Source: Bacillus alveayuensis (GTDB lineage: Bacteria; Bacillota; Bacilli; Bacillales; Aeribacillaceae). From it: a stretch of 64,000 nucleotides of DNA. Positions within the stretch are counted from its first letter, which is position 1; each line of letters begins with the position of its first letter. The notes beneath the pieces were generated by a model. The model saw nothing but the letters and a program-made list of their open reading frames with translations, had not been told where the DNA came from and searched no databases. The stretch covers positions 434,001 to 498,000 of the forward strand of contig JAUSTR010000001.1 of assembly GCA_030812955.1 (NCBI GenBank), written 5' to 3'. Positions 34,905 through 45,398 of this stretch are shown here, piece after piece. The position numbers and the translations under genes were made by a program.

Positions 34905-36251
34905 ATGAGTAACAGAAAATTTGTTACCGTTACGGCTTTAACAAAATATATTAAACGAAAATTTGATGTTGACCCACACTTGCAAGATATATGGATAAAA
35001 GGCGAACTTTCTAACGTAAAAATTCATAGTAGAGGTCATATGTATTTTACATTAAAGGATGAAGGGGCCAAAATTCAAGCGGTTATGTTTTATAGTGATT
35101 TTCGATTGTTAAAATTTCGACCAGAAGATGGCATGAAAGTATTGGTTCGCGGCAGGATTTCTGTATTTGAGCCTAGTGGAACATATCAAGTAACGGTGAA
35201 GGAAATGCAGCCAGATGGTATTGGAAGTTTATATTTAGCATACGAAGAATTAAAACGGAAGCTTGAAAAGGAAGGCCTTTTTGATCCAAAATATAAGAAG
35301 CCAATACCTACTTATCCATCCAATGTCGGTGTGATCACATCACCGACTGGGGCGGCCATTCGCGATATATTATCAACCATTAAACGACGGTATCCGCTTT
35401 GTAATGTTATTTTATTACCTGCACTCGTTCAAGGAGTTGAAGCGAGCCATTCCATTGCAAAGCAAATTCGTAAAGCTAATGAGCTCGGCATGTTAGATGT
35501 GTTAATCGTTGGCCGCGGTGGTGGTTCAATTGAAGAGCTTTGGGCTTTTAATGAGGAAATCGTTGCACGTGAAATTTTTCATTCGAAAGTTCCGATCATT
35601 TCAGCAGTAGGACATGAAACAGACTATACCATTGCTGATTTTGTTGCCGATTTACGTGCTCCAACCCCAACAGGTGCTGCTGAGTTGGCTGTACCACATT
35701 ATGCAGATTTAATAGAACGGACGAAGCAGCGACAAGCACGAATCATGAAAATATTTAAAGATCGATTGAAATATGAAAAAGAGCGTTTGAAAAGCTTGCA
35801 AAAATCTTACGCGTTTAAATATCCAAAGCAATTGTATGAACAAAAAGAGCAGCTGCTTGACCACTTATTAGATCGTTTTATGCGTGAAGGAAAACGCTAC
35901 ATGACACGAAAAAAAGATCATTACGAAACGTTCCAAAATCGTCTCCTTCAACAGCATCCAAATGATCAAGTAAAAAGGCTAAAGGAACACTATTTCCAAG
36001 TAAAGCGAACGTTGATCCGTGAAATGAACATTTTACTCCATCAAAAACAATCTCAGTTTGACACCCAAGTATCGAAATTAAATGCTTTGAGCCCGTTAAA
36101 AGTCATGGAAAGAGGATATAGCCTTGTGTACAACGAAAACAATATCGTAAAAAGTGTCAAACAAATCAATCCAAATGATACCATTGAAGTTCATCTGCAG
36201 GACGGTAAACTGAAATGTGAAGTAAAGGGAATAGAGGAGAGATCGATGTGA
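34905..36251 (+). CDS. xseA: Exodeoxyribonuclease VII large subunit
   Basis: The 448-residue product has an N-terminal OB-fold (about 5-100), the nuclease core ([59 protein letters not shown]) and a long coiled coil (about 260-400). It degrades single-stranded DNA with several XseB subunits. The stop overlaps the xseB GTG start, so the subunits are coupled. Confidence 0.97.
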   Translation: MSNRKFVTVTALTKYIKRKFDVDPHLQDIWIKGELSNVKIHSRGHMYFTLKDEGAKIQAVMFYSDFRLLKFRPEDGMKVLVRGRISVFEPSGTYQVTVKEMQPDGIGSLYLAYEELKRKLEKEGLFDPKYKKPIPTYPSNVGVITSPTGAAIRDILSTIKRRYPLCNVILLPALVQGVEASHSIAKQIRKANELGMLDVLIVGRGGGSIEELWAFNEEIVAREIFHSKVPIISAVGHETDYTIADFVADLRAPTPTGAAELAVPHYADLIERTKQRQARIMKIFKDRLKYEKERLKSLQKSYAFKYPKQLYEQKEQLLDHLLDRFMREGKRYMTRKKDHYETFQNRLLQQHPNDQVKRLKEHYFQVKRTLIREMNILLHQKQSQFDTQVSKLNALSPLKVMERGYSLVYNENNIVKSVKQINPNDTIEVHLQDGKLKCEVKGIEERSM

Positions 36252-36481
36252 AAGAAGAAAAAGAGTTAACATTTGAACAGGCAATGGAACAATTAGAACA
36301 AATTGTTGAAAAATTAGAAGAAGGTGATGTTCCTCTTGAAAAAGCGATTCAATATTTTCAGGAAGGGATGCTATTATCAAAGATTTGTCATGAAAAGTTA
36401 ACGCATGCGGAAAGACAAATGGATCTTATTTTAAAAGATAATGGACAATTAGAGCCATTTGAAATACAGGAGGAAGAATAA
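36248..36481 (+). CDS. xseB: Exodeoxyribonuclease VII small subunit
   Basis: The 77-residue helical product starts at GTG 36248 inside the end of xseA. It has the family core [35 protein letters not shown]. It binds XseA as the small subunit. Two bases separate it from ispA. Confidence 0.96.
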   Translation: MKEEKELTFEQAMEQLEQIVEKLEEGDVPLEKAIQYFQEGMLLSKICHEKLTHAERQMDLILKDNGQLEPFEIQEEE

Positions 36482-36483
36482 TC

Positions 36484-37368
36484 GTGAGCGCATCCATTCA
36501 GAGCTTTTTAATAGAGAGGAAAACGGTGATCGAGTCCCTTCTTCCGTCACACATAGAGCGATTGAATGCTCCTGAAAAAATTAAAAAAGCGATGCTATAC
36601 TCGCTGAATGCTGGCGGGAAAAGACTTCGCCCTGTTTTAGTTCTAGCTGTGTTAAATTCCTATAATAAAGAAGAATCCATCGGCTATCCGGTTGCTTGTG
36701 CGATTGAAATGATTCATACGTATTCCTTAATTCATGATGATCTTCCATGTATGGACAATGATGATTTAAGACGTGGAAAACCGACAAACCATAAAGTGTT
36801 CGGCGAAGCATTAGCGGTTTTGGCCGGTGACGGGTTATTAACCGAAAGTTTTCGAATCATTGCCGAGCAAGAAGATGTAGAAGCACAAAAAAAGGTGCTT
36901 CTTATAGCCGAATTAGCAAAAGCTTGCGGTGTTGAAGGAATGGTTGGTGGACAAGTAGCAGATCTAGAAGGAGAAGGAAAAGCTTTAACGTTGTCTGACC
37001 TAGAATTTATTCATGAACATAAGACAGCAAAGCTATTAGCATATAGTATTATCGCTGGCGCTATCCTTGCAAACGCAGCTGAAGAAGACATTTTAAAATT
37101 AAAAAAATTTGCGTTTCACATGGGGATTGCCTTCCAAATTCGCGACGATATATTGGATATTGAAGGAAATGAAGAAGTGATTGGTAAGCCGGTTGGCTCT
37201 GATACGACAAATCAAAAAGCAACTTATCCATCTTTATTAACAATGGATGGTGCAAAGAAAAAGCTTTTTGAACATCAAGCAAAAGCGAAGGAAATACTGC
37301 ATACATTATCCATAAGTACAAAATTACTGGAAGACTTTTGCGACCTTGTTGTATCAAGGGAATACTAA
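36484..37368 (+). CDS. ispA: Farnesyl diphosphate synthase / geranyltranstransferase
   Basis: The 294-residue prenyl synthase starts at GTG 36484. The first Asp-rich motif is HDDLPCMDNDDLRRGKPT and the second is QIRDDILDIEG, with the Lys/Arg substrate clamp GGKRLRP. It condenses IPP with DMAPP and GPP to FPP. It links the Dxs (MEP) pathway downstream to isoprenoids. The OLE RNA promoter begins 12 bases after its stop. Confidence 0.96.
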   Translation: MSASIQSFLIERKTVIESLLPSHIERLNAPEKIKKAMLYSLNAGGKRLRPVLVLAVLNSYNKEESIGYPVACAIEMIHTYSLIHDDLPCMDNDDLRRGKPTNHKVFGEALAVLAGDGLLTESFRIIAEQEDVEAQKKVLLIAELAKACGVEGMVGGQVADLEGEGKALTLSDLEFIHEHKTAKLLAYSIIAGAILANAAEEDILKLKKFAFHMGIAFQIRDDILDIEGNEEVIGKPVGSDTTNQKATYPSLLTMDGAKKKLFEHQAKAKEILHTLSISTKLLEDFCDLVVSREY

Positions 37369-37379
37369 ATGCTCGATTA

Positions 37380-37408
37380 TTGAGATTATGAATCCCCTAT
37401 GATATAAT
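37380..37408 (+). promoter_or_regulatory. Sigma-A promoter of OLE RNA
   Basis: TTGAGA (37380-37385), exactly 17 bases, TATAAT (37403-37408). The predicted start near 37415 is about 11 bases before the 9-bp closing stem of the OLE RNA. Confidence 0.75.
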
Positions 37409-37414
37409 GTTATC

Positions 37415-38030
37415 ACAGAAATACGTGGAGTGGTGCAGTATTCTAGTCAGCCCTCCAGTTCTGAAGGCGGGCCTAAAAATCCGCTAAAGGGCACATCGAT
37501 GAAGTTCCTGGTGTTGGCTTGAGGCGCCCAGCCTTGGGTTGATGCTGGGAGTTAAGGTTAGAGGGCGATCCACAAAGGCATGTGGGCGTTGACCCTCTTT
37601 CCGCGGAGGCCCATTTACGTATCTTCATTGAAGGTATGGAATGGGGTATGAACCTGTTTACGTACGTCCTTTGTTTGGACGTACGGACAGCGTAGCCTGC
37701 CTTGAGTGGTGTCTGAGGGGATTATGGTTAAATAGTAACCTTTTCATATGGCCAATGAAAGGGCTACTGTATGCCATATGAAATCAGCTCTGCAAAAGAG
37801 GCTAGGAACTGGTTAAAGGCTGTTGAGGAAAACTCCTAGACTGTTCGCGTGGTGCGACATATATAGAGGATTATAGTACGGACTAAGTGGCAATCCAGTC
37901 TAGCATTTGGCGACAGTGCTAAGTCGGGTTTAAAGGGAAACCGCCAGAGTGGCAACGCTTGGTACCCGGCTGGGAAAACCTACTGGACCTAAGCCGTAAT
38001 TTTTACTCTATATATGACCACTCCAACTTT
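37415..38030 (+). ncRNA. ole: OLE RNA (ornate, large, extremophilic)
   Basis: The 706-base gap between ispA and oapA contains a GC-richer, highly structured, non-coding stretch of about 610 bases. The ends close with TGGAGTGGT (37426-37434) and ACCACTCCA (38017-38025). Inside are many local helices, for example CCCAGCCTTGGGTTGATGCTGGG, ACGTACGTCC/GGACGTACG, and CATATGGC/GCCATATG. Length, location between ispA and dxs and the adjacent oapA gene match the known OLE RNA, which forms a membrane-bound ribonucleoprotein with OapA and is linked to stress tolerance in alkaliphilic bacilli. The identification is from memory of the class and its gene context. Confidence 0.93.
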
Positions 38031-38074
38031 GTTTTATACATAGTTTGAATAAGAAAAAGGTGTAAAAGAAAATA

Positions 38075-38689
38075 ATGAGAGAACTTTTTCAACAATCATT
38101 TAAATGGAGCTTTGGAATAGCCGTTATCACATTTGTGTTAGCGGCTCTTTTTTCAATTATATCGACAGCATTGTTAGGCGGAGTTGGTTGGGCACTCGGG
38201 ATGCTCATTGTTCTATTCATTGTTTTAATTGGGATTTTTTTTGATATGCTAGGAATTGCAGCTACAGCTGCCAATGAGGTTCCTTTTCATGCAATGGCAT
38301 CAAAACGAATTCCAGGGGCGAGGCAAGCCATTCACATTATTCGCAATGCTGACCGCTTCTCGAACTTTTGTAATGATGTCATTGGCGATATATCTGGTAT
38401 TATTAGTGGAACGGCTTCAGCCATTGTTATTTTAAATTTAACCTTATCGTTAAATTTTAAGCAAGGGTCGATTCATGAGTTTGCCATATCCGTTCTTTTA
38501 ACTAGTATTGTCGCAGCTTTGACTGTAGGAGGAAAAGCATTTGGAAAAACCTTTGCTATCCGTTATTCTACAGATATAATATATCAGGTAGGAAAATTAT
38601 TTAATTTTTTAGAGAATCGTTTTAATATTGTAGTGATAAAAGATAATAAAGGGAAAAATAAGAAGCAGCGAAAACAGAATCGAAAGTGA
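38075..38689 (+). CDS. oapA: OLE RNA-associated membrane protein OapA
   Basis: The 204-residue integral membrane protein has membrane segments at about residues 11-33, 40-64, 106-126 and 137-155. The loop NEVPFHAMASKRIPGARQAIHIIRNADRFSNFCNDV carries basic residues between segments 2 and 3. A very basic tail (KGKNKKQRKQNRK) could contact RNA. Size, topology and position directly after the OLE RNA match OapA, which binds OLE and brings it to the membrane. It starts at ATG 38075 after AAAAAGGTGT. Confidence 0.92.
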   Translation: MRELFQQSFKWSFGIAVITFVLAALFSIISTALLGGVGWALGMLIVLFIVLIGIFFDMLGIAATAANEVPFHAMASKRIPGARQAIHIIRNADRFSNFCNDVIGDISGIISGTASAIVILNLTLSLNFKQGSIHEFAISVLLTSIVAALTVGGKAFGKTFAIRYSTDIIYQVGKLFNFLENRFNIVVIKDNKGKNKKQRKQNRK

Positions 38690-38698
38690 GTGGTCCTT

Positions 38699-40600
38699 TT
38701 GGATCTAATGTCTATAAAAAATCCGAAATTTCTAAAAAATTTATCGAACGATGAGCTAGAACAACTGAGTGCTGACATTCGCCATTTTTTAATTCAACAA
38801 TTATCGAAAACAGGGGGACATATTGGGCCGAATCTAGGCGTTGTCGAATTGACAATCGCTTTACATAAAGAATTTGATAGTCCAAAGGATAAAATTATTT
38901 GGGATGTCGGACATCAATCATATGTTCATAAAATTTTAACAGGTCGAGCCGAACAATTTGATACACTTAGACAGTATAAAGGGTTATCAGGTTTTCCAAA
39001 GCGAGCTGAAAGTGAGCATGATGTATGGGAAACCGGTCATAGCTCGACTTCCTTATCTGCTGCGATGGGAATGGTCATAGCTCGGGATTTAAAACGAACG
39101 AATGAATATATTATTCCAGTTATTGGTGATGGTGCGCTGACAGGTGGAATGGCGCTTGAAGCCCTTAATCATATCGGACATGAACAGAAGGATATTATTG
39201 TTGTGTTAAATGATAATGAAATGTCCATTGCCCCAAATGTCGGTGCTCTTCACAACATATTAGGGAGGCTGCGAACGGCTGGTAAATATCATTGGGTGAA
39301 GGATGAATTAGAATATTTATTGAAAAAAATTCCTGCAGTTGGTGGGAAATTAGCACAGACAGCCGAGCGGGTAAAAGATAGTCTAAAATATTTTTTTGTG
39401 TCTGGAATGTTTTTTGAGGAACTTGGCTTCACGTATTTAGGGCCAGTTGATGGCCATAACTTTAACGATTTATTTGAAAACTTGCGATATGCGAAAAAAA
39501 CAAAAGGTCCTGTTTTATTGCACGTTATCACGAAAAAAGGGAAAGGTTACTTGCCTGCAGAATCAGATAAAGTAGGGACGTGGCATGGGACAGGCCCGTA
39601 TAAGATTGAAACAGGAGATTTTGTAAAACCAAAAAATACCGCTCCTTCATGGAGTGGACTTGTTAGTGAAACGGTTCGGAAAATAGCAAGAGAGGATAAA
39701 CGAATTGTAGCCATTACACCAGCAATGCCTGTCGGTTCGAAGTTGGAAGGATTTCGTGAAGAATTTCCTGATCGAATGTTTGATGTAGGCATTGCTGAGC
39801 AGCATGCCGTTACGCTTGCTGCTGGGTTAGCGCAGGCCAAAATGAAGCCGTTTTTAGCGATTTATTCAACATTTTTGCAGCGTGGGTATGACCAAATTGT
39901 GCATGACGTCTGTCGCCAAAATTTAAACGTTTTCTTTGGCATCGATCGAGCAGGTCTTGTTGGGGCAGACGGTGAAACACATCATGGAGTTTTTGATATC
40001 GCCTTTTTGCGTCATGTTCCGAACATCGTCTTAATGATGCCGAAAGACGAGAATGAAGGGCAGCATATGGTTTACACAGCGCTGAAATATGATGATGGTC
40101 CTATAGCTGTCCGTTATCCGCGTGGAAATGGTTTAGGTGTACCACTTGATAAACAATTAAAGGAGATTCCAATAGGTACATGGGAAGTGCTGAAAGATGG
40201 TTCAGACGTTTGTATTTTAACATTTGGTACAACGATTGGAATGGCGCTAGAAGCTGCGAATGAACTAGAAGATCGAGATCTATCTGTACGTGTTGTCAAC
40301 GCAAGATTTATTAAGCCGCTTGATGAACAAATGCTGCATGGTATATTTTCCGAAAACATTCCGGTGTTAACCATTGAAGAAGCGGTGCTTCAAGGTGGAT
40401 TTGGCAGTGCGGTATTAGAATTTGCTTCACAGCACAACTATGAACATGCCAAAATTAAGCGAATGGGAATACCAGATACGTTTGTTGAACATGGAAGCGT
40501 TACGAAGCTGCTTAAAGAAGTACAGCTAACAAAAGAAGCAGCAATCGATTCCATTTTAACACTTACACCTGTGAAAGAAAAAGGAATGAATTATGGGTAA
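38699..40600 (+). CDS. dxs: 1-deoxy-D-xylulose-5-phosphate synthase
   Basis: The 633-residue product (the B. subtilis length) starts at TTG 38699 as [19 protein letters not shown] 38690 would add three residues. It is a thiamine-diphosphate enzyme with [13 protein letters not shown], the GDG...N cofactor motif ([15 protein letters not shown]), the [13 protein letters not shown] region and a C-terminal transketolase domain. It condenses pyruvate and glyceraldehyde-3-phosphate, the first step of the MEP pathway. Nine bases follow the oapA stop. Confidence 0.97.
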   Translation: MDLMSIKNPKFLKNLSNDELEQLSADIRHFLIQQLSKTGGHIGPNLGVVELTIALHKEFDSPKDKIIWDVGHQSYVHKILTGRAEQFDTLRQYKGLSGFPKRAESEHDVWETGHSSTSLSAAMGMVIARDLKRTNEYIIPVIGDGALTGGMALEALNHIGHEQKDIIVVLNDNEMSIAPNVGALHNILGRLRTAGKYHWVKDELEYLLKKIPAVGGKLAQTAERVKDSLKYFFVSGMFFEELGFTYLGPVDGHNFNDLFENLRYAKKTKGPVLLHVITKKGKGYLPAESDKVGTWHGTGPYKIETGDFVKPKNTAPSWSGLVSETVRKIAREDKRIVAITPAMPVGSKLEGFREEFPDRMFDVGIAEQHAVTLAAGLAQAKMKPFLAIYSTFLQRGYDQIVHDVCRQNLNVFFGIDRAGLVGADGETHHGVFDIAFLRHVPNIVLMMPKDENEGQHMVYTALKYDDGPIAVRYPRGNGLGVPLDKQLKEIPIGTWEVLKDGSDVCILTFGTTIGMALEAANELEDRDLSVRVVNARFIKPLDEQMLHGIFSENIPVLTIEEAVLQGGFGSAVLEFASQHNYEHAKIKRMGIPDTFVEHGSVTKLLKEVQLTKEAAIDSILTLTPVKEKGMNYG

Positions 40601-41423
40601 AAAAGAGCGATTAGATGTTTTATTGGTTGAAAGAGGCCTCGCTGAATCTAGAGAAAAAGCAAAAAGATCCATTATGGCAGGACTTGTCTATAGTAATGAG
40701 CAAAGAATGGACAAGCCTGGTGAAAAGGTCGATCGAGACATTCCTCTTACAATAAAAGGGAATGTTTTGCCATATGTAAGCCGCGGCGGCTTAAAGCTTG
40801 AAAAAGCGTTAAAAGAATTTCAGCTAAATATTCAAGATAAAATTATGGTCGATATCGGAGCATCTACAGGAGGATTTACGGACTGTGCCTTGCAAAATGG
40901 TGTGAAATTGTCTTATGCCATTGATGTTGGGTATAATCAGCTTGCTTGGAAGCTAAGGCAAGATGAGCGCGTTGTCGTAATGGAAAGAACGAATTTCCGC
41001 TACGTAACAGCCGTCGATTTCCCATATGGATTACCGGAATTTGCGACTATTGATGTGTCTTTTATTTCCTTAAAACTCATATTGCCTGTATTAAAATTTA
41101 TTTTAGTCCCCAAAAGCCATATTATTGCTCTTGTTAAGCCACAATTTGAAGCTGGTAAAGAAAACGTTGGGAAAAAAGGCATTGTAAGAGAACGAAAAGT
41201 TCATGAACATGTATTGCGAGACATTTCGACATTTGCATTAGAGCAAGGCTTTGATTGTGTAAACCTTACCTTTTCACCGATAACTGGAGGCGATGGGAAT
41301 ATTGAGTTTTTGCTCCATCTTTATTTTGAAGGGGCGAAAGAGAGAGGAGAAATCCATTTTAAACAAAATATAGAAGAAATTGTCGCAAAAGCACATCAAG
41401 AATTAAAGAGCAAATCTAATTAG
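40593..41423 (+). CDS. tlyA: TlyA family rRNA methyltransferase/hemolysin-like (YqxC)
   Basis: The 276-residue product has an N-terminal S4 RNA-binding domain ([31 protein letters not shown]) and a FtsJ-like methyltransferase domain. The SAM site is [19 protein letters not shown] and the KDKE-type residues include the Lys in VKPQFE. It probably 2'-O-methylates rRNA, as TlyA does in other bacteria. It overlaps dxs by eight bases. Confidence 0.93.
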   Translation: MGKKERLDVLLVERGLAESREKAKRSIMAGLVYSNEQRMDKPGEKVDRDIPLTIKGNVLPYVSRGGLKLEKALKEFQLNIQDKIMVDIGASTGGFTDCALQNGVKLSYAIDVGYNQLAWKLRQDERVVVMERTNFRYVTAVDFPYGLPEFATIDVSFISLKLILPVLKFILVPKSHIIALVKPQFEAGKENVGKKGIVRERKVHEHVLRDISTFALEQGFDCVNLTFSPITGGDGNIEFLLHLYFEGAKERGEIHFKQNIEEIVAKAHQELKSKSN

Positions 41424-41435
41424 GAACAAGAAAAG

Positions 41436-41466
41436 CAGGGATAGCCTAGGCTATTCCTGTTTATTA
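41436..41466 (+). terminator. Hairpin after tlyA
   Basis: CAGGGATAGCC pairs with GGCTATTCCTG (one wobble), with a tight loop and TTTATTATGTTTAT after it. It may end the dxs-tlyA transcript. Confidence 0.55.
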
Positions 41467-41544
41467 TGTTTATCGAGCAAACGTGTACTTTTTTCGTCAT
41501 TTTGTATAACATAAAAGTAAAGAAAATGCTTGAGAGGTGCCGAA

Positions 41545-41994
41545 ATGAATAAAGGGCAAAGACATATTAAAATACGAGAGCTCATTACAAATTTTGACAT
41601 TGAAACACAAGATGAACTCGTGGATATGTTAAAAAGTGCAGGATTTAACGTGACACAAGCAACTGTGTCTCGCGATATTAAAGAATTGCATTTAGTGAAA
41701 GTGCCGATGCCAGATGGGCGCTACAAATATAGTCTTCCAGCAGATCAACGCTTTAATCCCTTGCAAAAATTAAAGAGAGCGTTAATGGATGCTTTTGTGA
41801 AAATTGATTCTGCTGGGCATTTACTAGTCATGAAAACAATGCCAGGAAATGCTCATGCGATCGGTGCATTAATCGATAATTTAGATTGGGATGAAATATT
41901 AGGGACTATTTGTGGAGATGATACGATTCTCATCATTTGTAGAACTTCAAAAGATACAGAAGTATTAACGAAAAGATTTTTGGACATGCTTTAA
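41545..41994 (+). CDS. argR: Arginine repressor ArgR/AhrC
   Basis: The 149-residue product has the length of B. subtilis AhrC. An N-terminal winged helix ([33 protein letters not shown]) and a C-terminal arginine-binding oligomerisation domain with [30 protein letters not shown] are present. It represses arginine synthesis and activates catabolism when arginine is high. ATG 41545 follows GAGAGGTG. Confidence 0.96.
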   Translation: MNKGQRHIKIRELITNFDIETQDELVDMLKSAGFNVTQATVSRDIKELHLVKVPMPDGRYKYSLPADQRFNPLQKLKRALMDAFVKIDSAGHLLVMKTMPGNAHAIGALIDNLDWDEILGTICGDDTILIICRTSKDTEVLTKRFLDML

Positions 41995-42023
41995 TCCCTA
42001 TAAAATGGGAGAGGTGAATCGTT

Positions 42024-43718
42024 ATGCTAGCGGAATTATCGATAAAAAATTTTGCCATTATTGAGTCTTTAACTTTGTCCTTTGATAAAGGATTAACTGT
42101 GCTGACTGGAGAGACTGGTGCGGGAAAGTCCATCATTATTGATGCTATTTCGTTATTAGCGGGTGGACGGGGATCATCGGAATTTGTCCGATTTGGTGAA
42201 AAACGCGCCGAAATTGAAGGGTTATTTTTAATCGATGATGAAACACATCCATGTATAGAAAAATGTCGTGATTTTGGAATTGATATAACGGATGGAATGG
42301 TTATTTTACGACGTGATATTACGGCAAACGGAAAAAGCATTTGTCGAGTCAATGGAAAGCTCGTGACCATTGCTATTCTTCGAGAAATTGGCAGGCTTTT
42401 AGTCGATATACATGGGCAGCATGATAATCAAGAATTAATGGATGAAAGTAGACATTTATTTTTGCTTGATGAATATGGATCTGATGAAATTCAGAAAGCG
42501 AAAGAAATTTACGTTCAATTATATCGAAAATTTTTAGATATAAAACAAAGACTAAAGCGGCTAACAGAAAATGAACAGGAGATGGCTCATCGTTTAGATT
42601 TAATTCAATTTCAGCTGAAGGAAATTGAAGACGCTAATCTAGAGCCAGAGGAAGATGTGAAGCTCCAGGAAGAACGGAAGAAGATTGTAAACTTTGAAAA
42701 AGTGTTTAAGGCGCTTCAAAATGCCTACGATGCTTTACAAGGGGAACAACGGGGATTAGATTGGCTCGGTCTTGCCATGAGCCATCTAGAGGATGTTTCA
42801 AATATAAATGAAAAACTCCATGAAATGTCGGAAGCTTTGTCAAATCATTATTATATCATCGAGGATTTAACGTACCAGCTGCGAAATGAGTTAGACCAAT
42901 TAGAATTTGACCCGCAAAGATTAGACATTATTGAGGAAAGGCTAAATGAAATTAATCATTTAAAGAGAAAATATGGTCAATCAGTTGAAGAAATTTTACA
43001 ATATGCTGCCAAAATTGAAGAGGAAATCGAAACGATTCAAAATCGAGACAGTCATTTACATACGCTAAGAGAAGAATTGGAATCGATTCAAAAAGATTTA
43101 CTTGTAGAAGCGGAAAATGTATCAAAGCTTCGTAAAAAATGGGCCAAAAAGCTAATTCAGCAAATAAAAGAAGAATTAAAAGCTTTATATATGGATAAAA
43201 CAACATTTGATGTAAAATTTCTCCAAGATGTAACAGAAGTAAAATTTACACAAGATGGAATCGATCAAGTTGAATTTTATCTTTCAACAAACCCTGGTGA
43301 GCCATTAAAACCTTTAGCAAAAGTAGCTTCTGGCGGTGAACTTTCCCGAATTATGCTAGCAATGAAATCAATTTTTTCTAAGCATCAAGGGATTACTTCC
43401 ATCATTTTTGACGAAGTGGACACGGGAGTTAGTGGTCGTGTTGCCCAAGCAATAGGAGAAAAAATTTATCGAGTTTCAGAAGGTTCACAAGTTTTATGTA
43501 TTACCCACTTACCTCAAGTTGCCGCAATGGCGGATCATCATTTGTATATATCTAAAGAAACGATTGACGGTCGAACGAAGACACATGTAAAAACGTTAAA
43601 TGAAGAGGAAAAAATTAAGGAAATTGGCCGCATGATTGCTGGAGTAGAAGTAACAGAATTAACGAAACAACATGCTAAAGAGCTTTTGAAGATGGCATTT
43701 CAGGTGAAAAGCAGCTAG
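42024..43718 (+). CDS. recN: DNA repair protein RecN
   Basis: The 564-residue SMC-like ATPase has Walker A GETGAGKSIIIDAIS, the ABC signature ASGGELSRIMLAMK, Walker B SIIFDEVDTGVSGR and two central coiled-coil arms (about residues 155-370). It acts early at double-strand breaks. The start lies 29 bases after argR. I see no LexA box directly before it. The 3' end carries a palindromic hairpin (43706-43731). Confidence 0.96.
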   Translation: MLAELSIKNFAIIESLTLSFDKGLTVLTGETGAGKSIIIDAISLLAGGRGSSEFVRFGEKRAEIEGLFLIDDETHPCIEKCRDFGIDITDGMVILRRDITANGKSICRVNGKLVTIAILREIGRLLVDIHGQHDNQELMDESRHLFLLDEYGSDEIQKAKEIYVQLYRKFLDIKQRLKRLTENEQEMAHRLDLIQFQLKEIEDANLEPEEDVKLQEERKKIVNFEKVFKALQNAYDALQGEQRGLDWLGLAMSHLEDVSNINEKLHEMSEALSNHYYIIEDLTYQLRNELDQLEFDPQRLDIIEERLNEINHLKRKYGQSVEEILQYAAKIEEEIETIQNRDSHLHTLREELESIQKDLLVEAENVSKLRKKWAKKLIQQIKEELKALYMDKTTFDVKFLQDVTEVKFTQDGIDQVEFYLSTNPGEPLKPLAKVASGGELSRIMLAMKSIFSKHQGITSIIFDEVDTGVSGRVAQAIGEKIYRVSEGSQVLCITHLPQVAAMADHHLYISKETIDGRTKTHVKTLNEEEKIKEIGRMIAGVEVTELTKQHAKELLKMAFQVKSS

Positions 43719-43731
43719 CTGCTCGCTTTTC
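43706..43731 (+). terminator. Weak hairpin at the recN end
   Basis: GAAAAGC pairs with GCTTTTC around the palindrome AGCAGCTAGCTGCT. No clear T-run follows, so termination is uncertain. Confidence 0.3.
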
Positions 43732-43764
43732 AAACGCTTAGGTAACAATTTCTTTTAATTCCTG

Positions 43765-43794
43765 TTATAAATGACCTCGCTCAAGGTAAAATTA
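43765..43794 (+). promoter_or_regulatory. Candidate sigma-F promoter of spoIVB
   Basis: TTATA (43765-43769), 15 bases, GGTAAAATTA (43785-43794). The -10 matches the sigma-F pattern GG-N-R-A-N-A-N-T fully, while the -35 differs by one base. In B. subtilis spoIVB is read by the forespore sigmas F and G. Confidence 0.5.
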
Positions 43795-43856
43795 ATGAAT
43801 GTAGCCATGTGATTTATATCCATATGGTGTGGGGTAGGAGCGAGGAGAGTGAAAAA

Positions 43857-45146
43857 ATGATCATTGAAAAAATTAGAAAAATAGTTGGTGCGATTCTCCT
43901 TGTTTCTTTAATATGTTTAGGTTTTTCCGATTCAGTTAAACAATATGTATCAATGCCACAAGAAATAAAATTATTTGAAAAAGATCATTTTTCTTTCCAT
44001 CACGTTATTCCTACTTTTGCCAATGCTACACAACAATCAACCAACGCTTTTATATTGGCCCAAAATGAAGCGGAATTACAAGTAAGTGGACAAAATAGTG
44101 GGAAAGGTGAAATTGTTTATGATATAGGTGGATTTCCAATTAAAAAAGTTTCCGTTGATGTACTCCCTGCTTTAAAAGTTATACCCGGGGGGCAATCAAT
44201 CGGGGTTAAGTTAAATTCTTTAGGTGTATTAGTTGTTGGTTATCACCAAATTGAAACAGATGACGGAAAAAAATCCCCTGGTGAAGCAGCAGGGATTAAA
44301 ATTGGAGATATTATAACAAAAATAAACGGGAAGAAAATTGAGAAAATGAGCGAAGTCACTCCTTTTATTCAAGAAGCAGGTAAGACAGGAAATCCGCTAA
44401 ATCTTGTCGTCAAGCGAAATAATGAATTAATTGAAACGACGCTTAAACCTGTCAAAGATCATCATGATCAATCATACCGAATTGGTTTATATATTCGCGA
44501 TTCTGCTGCAGGGATTGGGACTATGACTTTTTATGAACCGAAATCAAAAAAGTTCGGTGCTCTCGGACATGTAATTTCCGACATTGATACAAAAAAACCA
44601 ATAGTTGTTCATGAAGGTAAAATCGTTCGTTCAACAGTTACGTCCATTGAAAAAGGAAGCAATGGAAAACCTGGAGAAAAATTAGCCAAGTTTTCTGGGG
44701 AAAGAGAAGAAATAGGAAAAATTACAGGAAATACTCCTTTTGGGATTTTTGGAACATTAAATAAAGATATCCAAAATGGAATTATGGATCAACCCATCCC
44801 AATAGCTTTATCTCATGAAGTAAAAAAAGGACCAGCGAAAATTTTAACAGTTGTTGACCAAGATAAAGTTGAAGCATTTGATGTCGAAATCGTCAGCATA
44901 GTTAATCAAAAATTCCCAGCTACTAAAGGAATGGTAATTAAAATAACAGATGAAAAATTGCTTCAAAAAACGGGAGGTATCGTTCAAGGAATGAGCGGTA
45001 GTCCAATTATTCAAGATGGAAAACTAGTTGGAGCCGTTACCCACGTATTTGTGAATGATCCTACTTCAGGGTACGGTGTTCATATAGAATGGATGCTGCA
45101 AGATGCTGGAATTGATCTATATAATACGAAACAAAAAGCGAGCTAA
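43857..45146 (+). CDS. spoIVB: SpoIVB, forespore signalling serine peptidase
   Basis: The 429-residue product starts at ATG 43857 (GAGGAG upstream; B. subtilis 426 aa). It has an N-terminal membrane anchor (about 8-25), a PDZ domain (about 105-190) and an S55 peptidase domain with the active-site Ser in GMSGSP (Ser382) and a general His in GHVISD. Secreted from the forespore, it cleaves SpoIVFA and so triggers pro-sigma-K processing. It is next to spo0A, as in all bacilli. Confidence 0.96.
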   Translation: MIIEKIRKIVGAILLVSLICLGFSDSVKQYVSMPQEIKLFEKDHFSFHHVIPTFANATQQSTNAFILAQNEAELQVSGQNSGKGEIVYDIGGFPIKKVSVDVLPALKVIPGGQSIGVKLNSLGVLVVGYHQIETDDGKKSPGEAAGIKIGDIITKINGKKIEKMSEVTPFIQEAGKTGNPLNLVVKRNNELIETTLKPVKDHHDQSYRIGLYIRDSAAGIGTMTFYEPKSKKFGALGHVISDIDTKKPIVVHEGKIVRSTVTSIEKGSNGKPGEKLAKFSGEREEIGKITGNTPFGIFGTLNKDIQNGIMDQPIPIALSHEVKKGPAKILTVVDQDKVEAFDVEIVSIVNQKFPATKGMVIKITDEKLLQKTGGIVQGMSGSPIIQDGKLVGAVTHVFVNDPTSGYGVHIEWMLQDAGIDLYNTKQKAS

Positions 45147-45161
45147 GGAGCTCGCTTTTTT
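45133..45161 (+). terminator. spoIVB terminator
   Basis: AAAAAGCGAGCT pairs with AGCTCGCTTTTTT; the spoIVB stop is inside the hairpin. Confidence 0.85.
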
Positions 45162-45226
45162 CATTTGCTTTATTTCCTGTTATCACTTCGCTAAAATAAA
45201 GAGTAAAGTACATTTGTTAAGTTATG

Positions 45227-45336
45227 TATAATGTGAATAAGGTCGAAAATGTGAGAAAAATGGAGAATAAGAGCGTTATATGGAATTTTTGAGTTTTTTT
45301 TCAAAAATATAGAGGAATCTTTCTTTAATTGTCGAA
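45227..45336 (+). promoter_or_regulatory. spo0A control region with candidate 0A boxes
   Basis: A TATAAT -10-like box lies at 45227-45232. Spo0A-box-like strings are GGTCGAA (45241-45247, one mismatch) and TTGTCGAA (45329-45336, exact). AGAGGAATC at 45311 resembles a sigma-H -35. In B. subtilis spo0A has sigma-A and sigma-H promoters with several 0A boxes, so this layout is expected; single boxes are short and individually weak. Confidence 0.4.
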
Positions 45337-45398
45337 GTCTCTTTTTAGATACATTTAGGCATTTTTGATTGCATAAGAATATCGGGGAGGAAGGTTTT

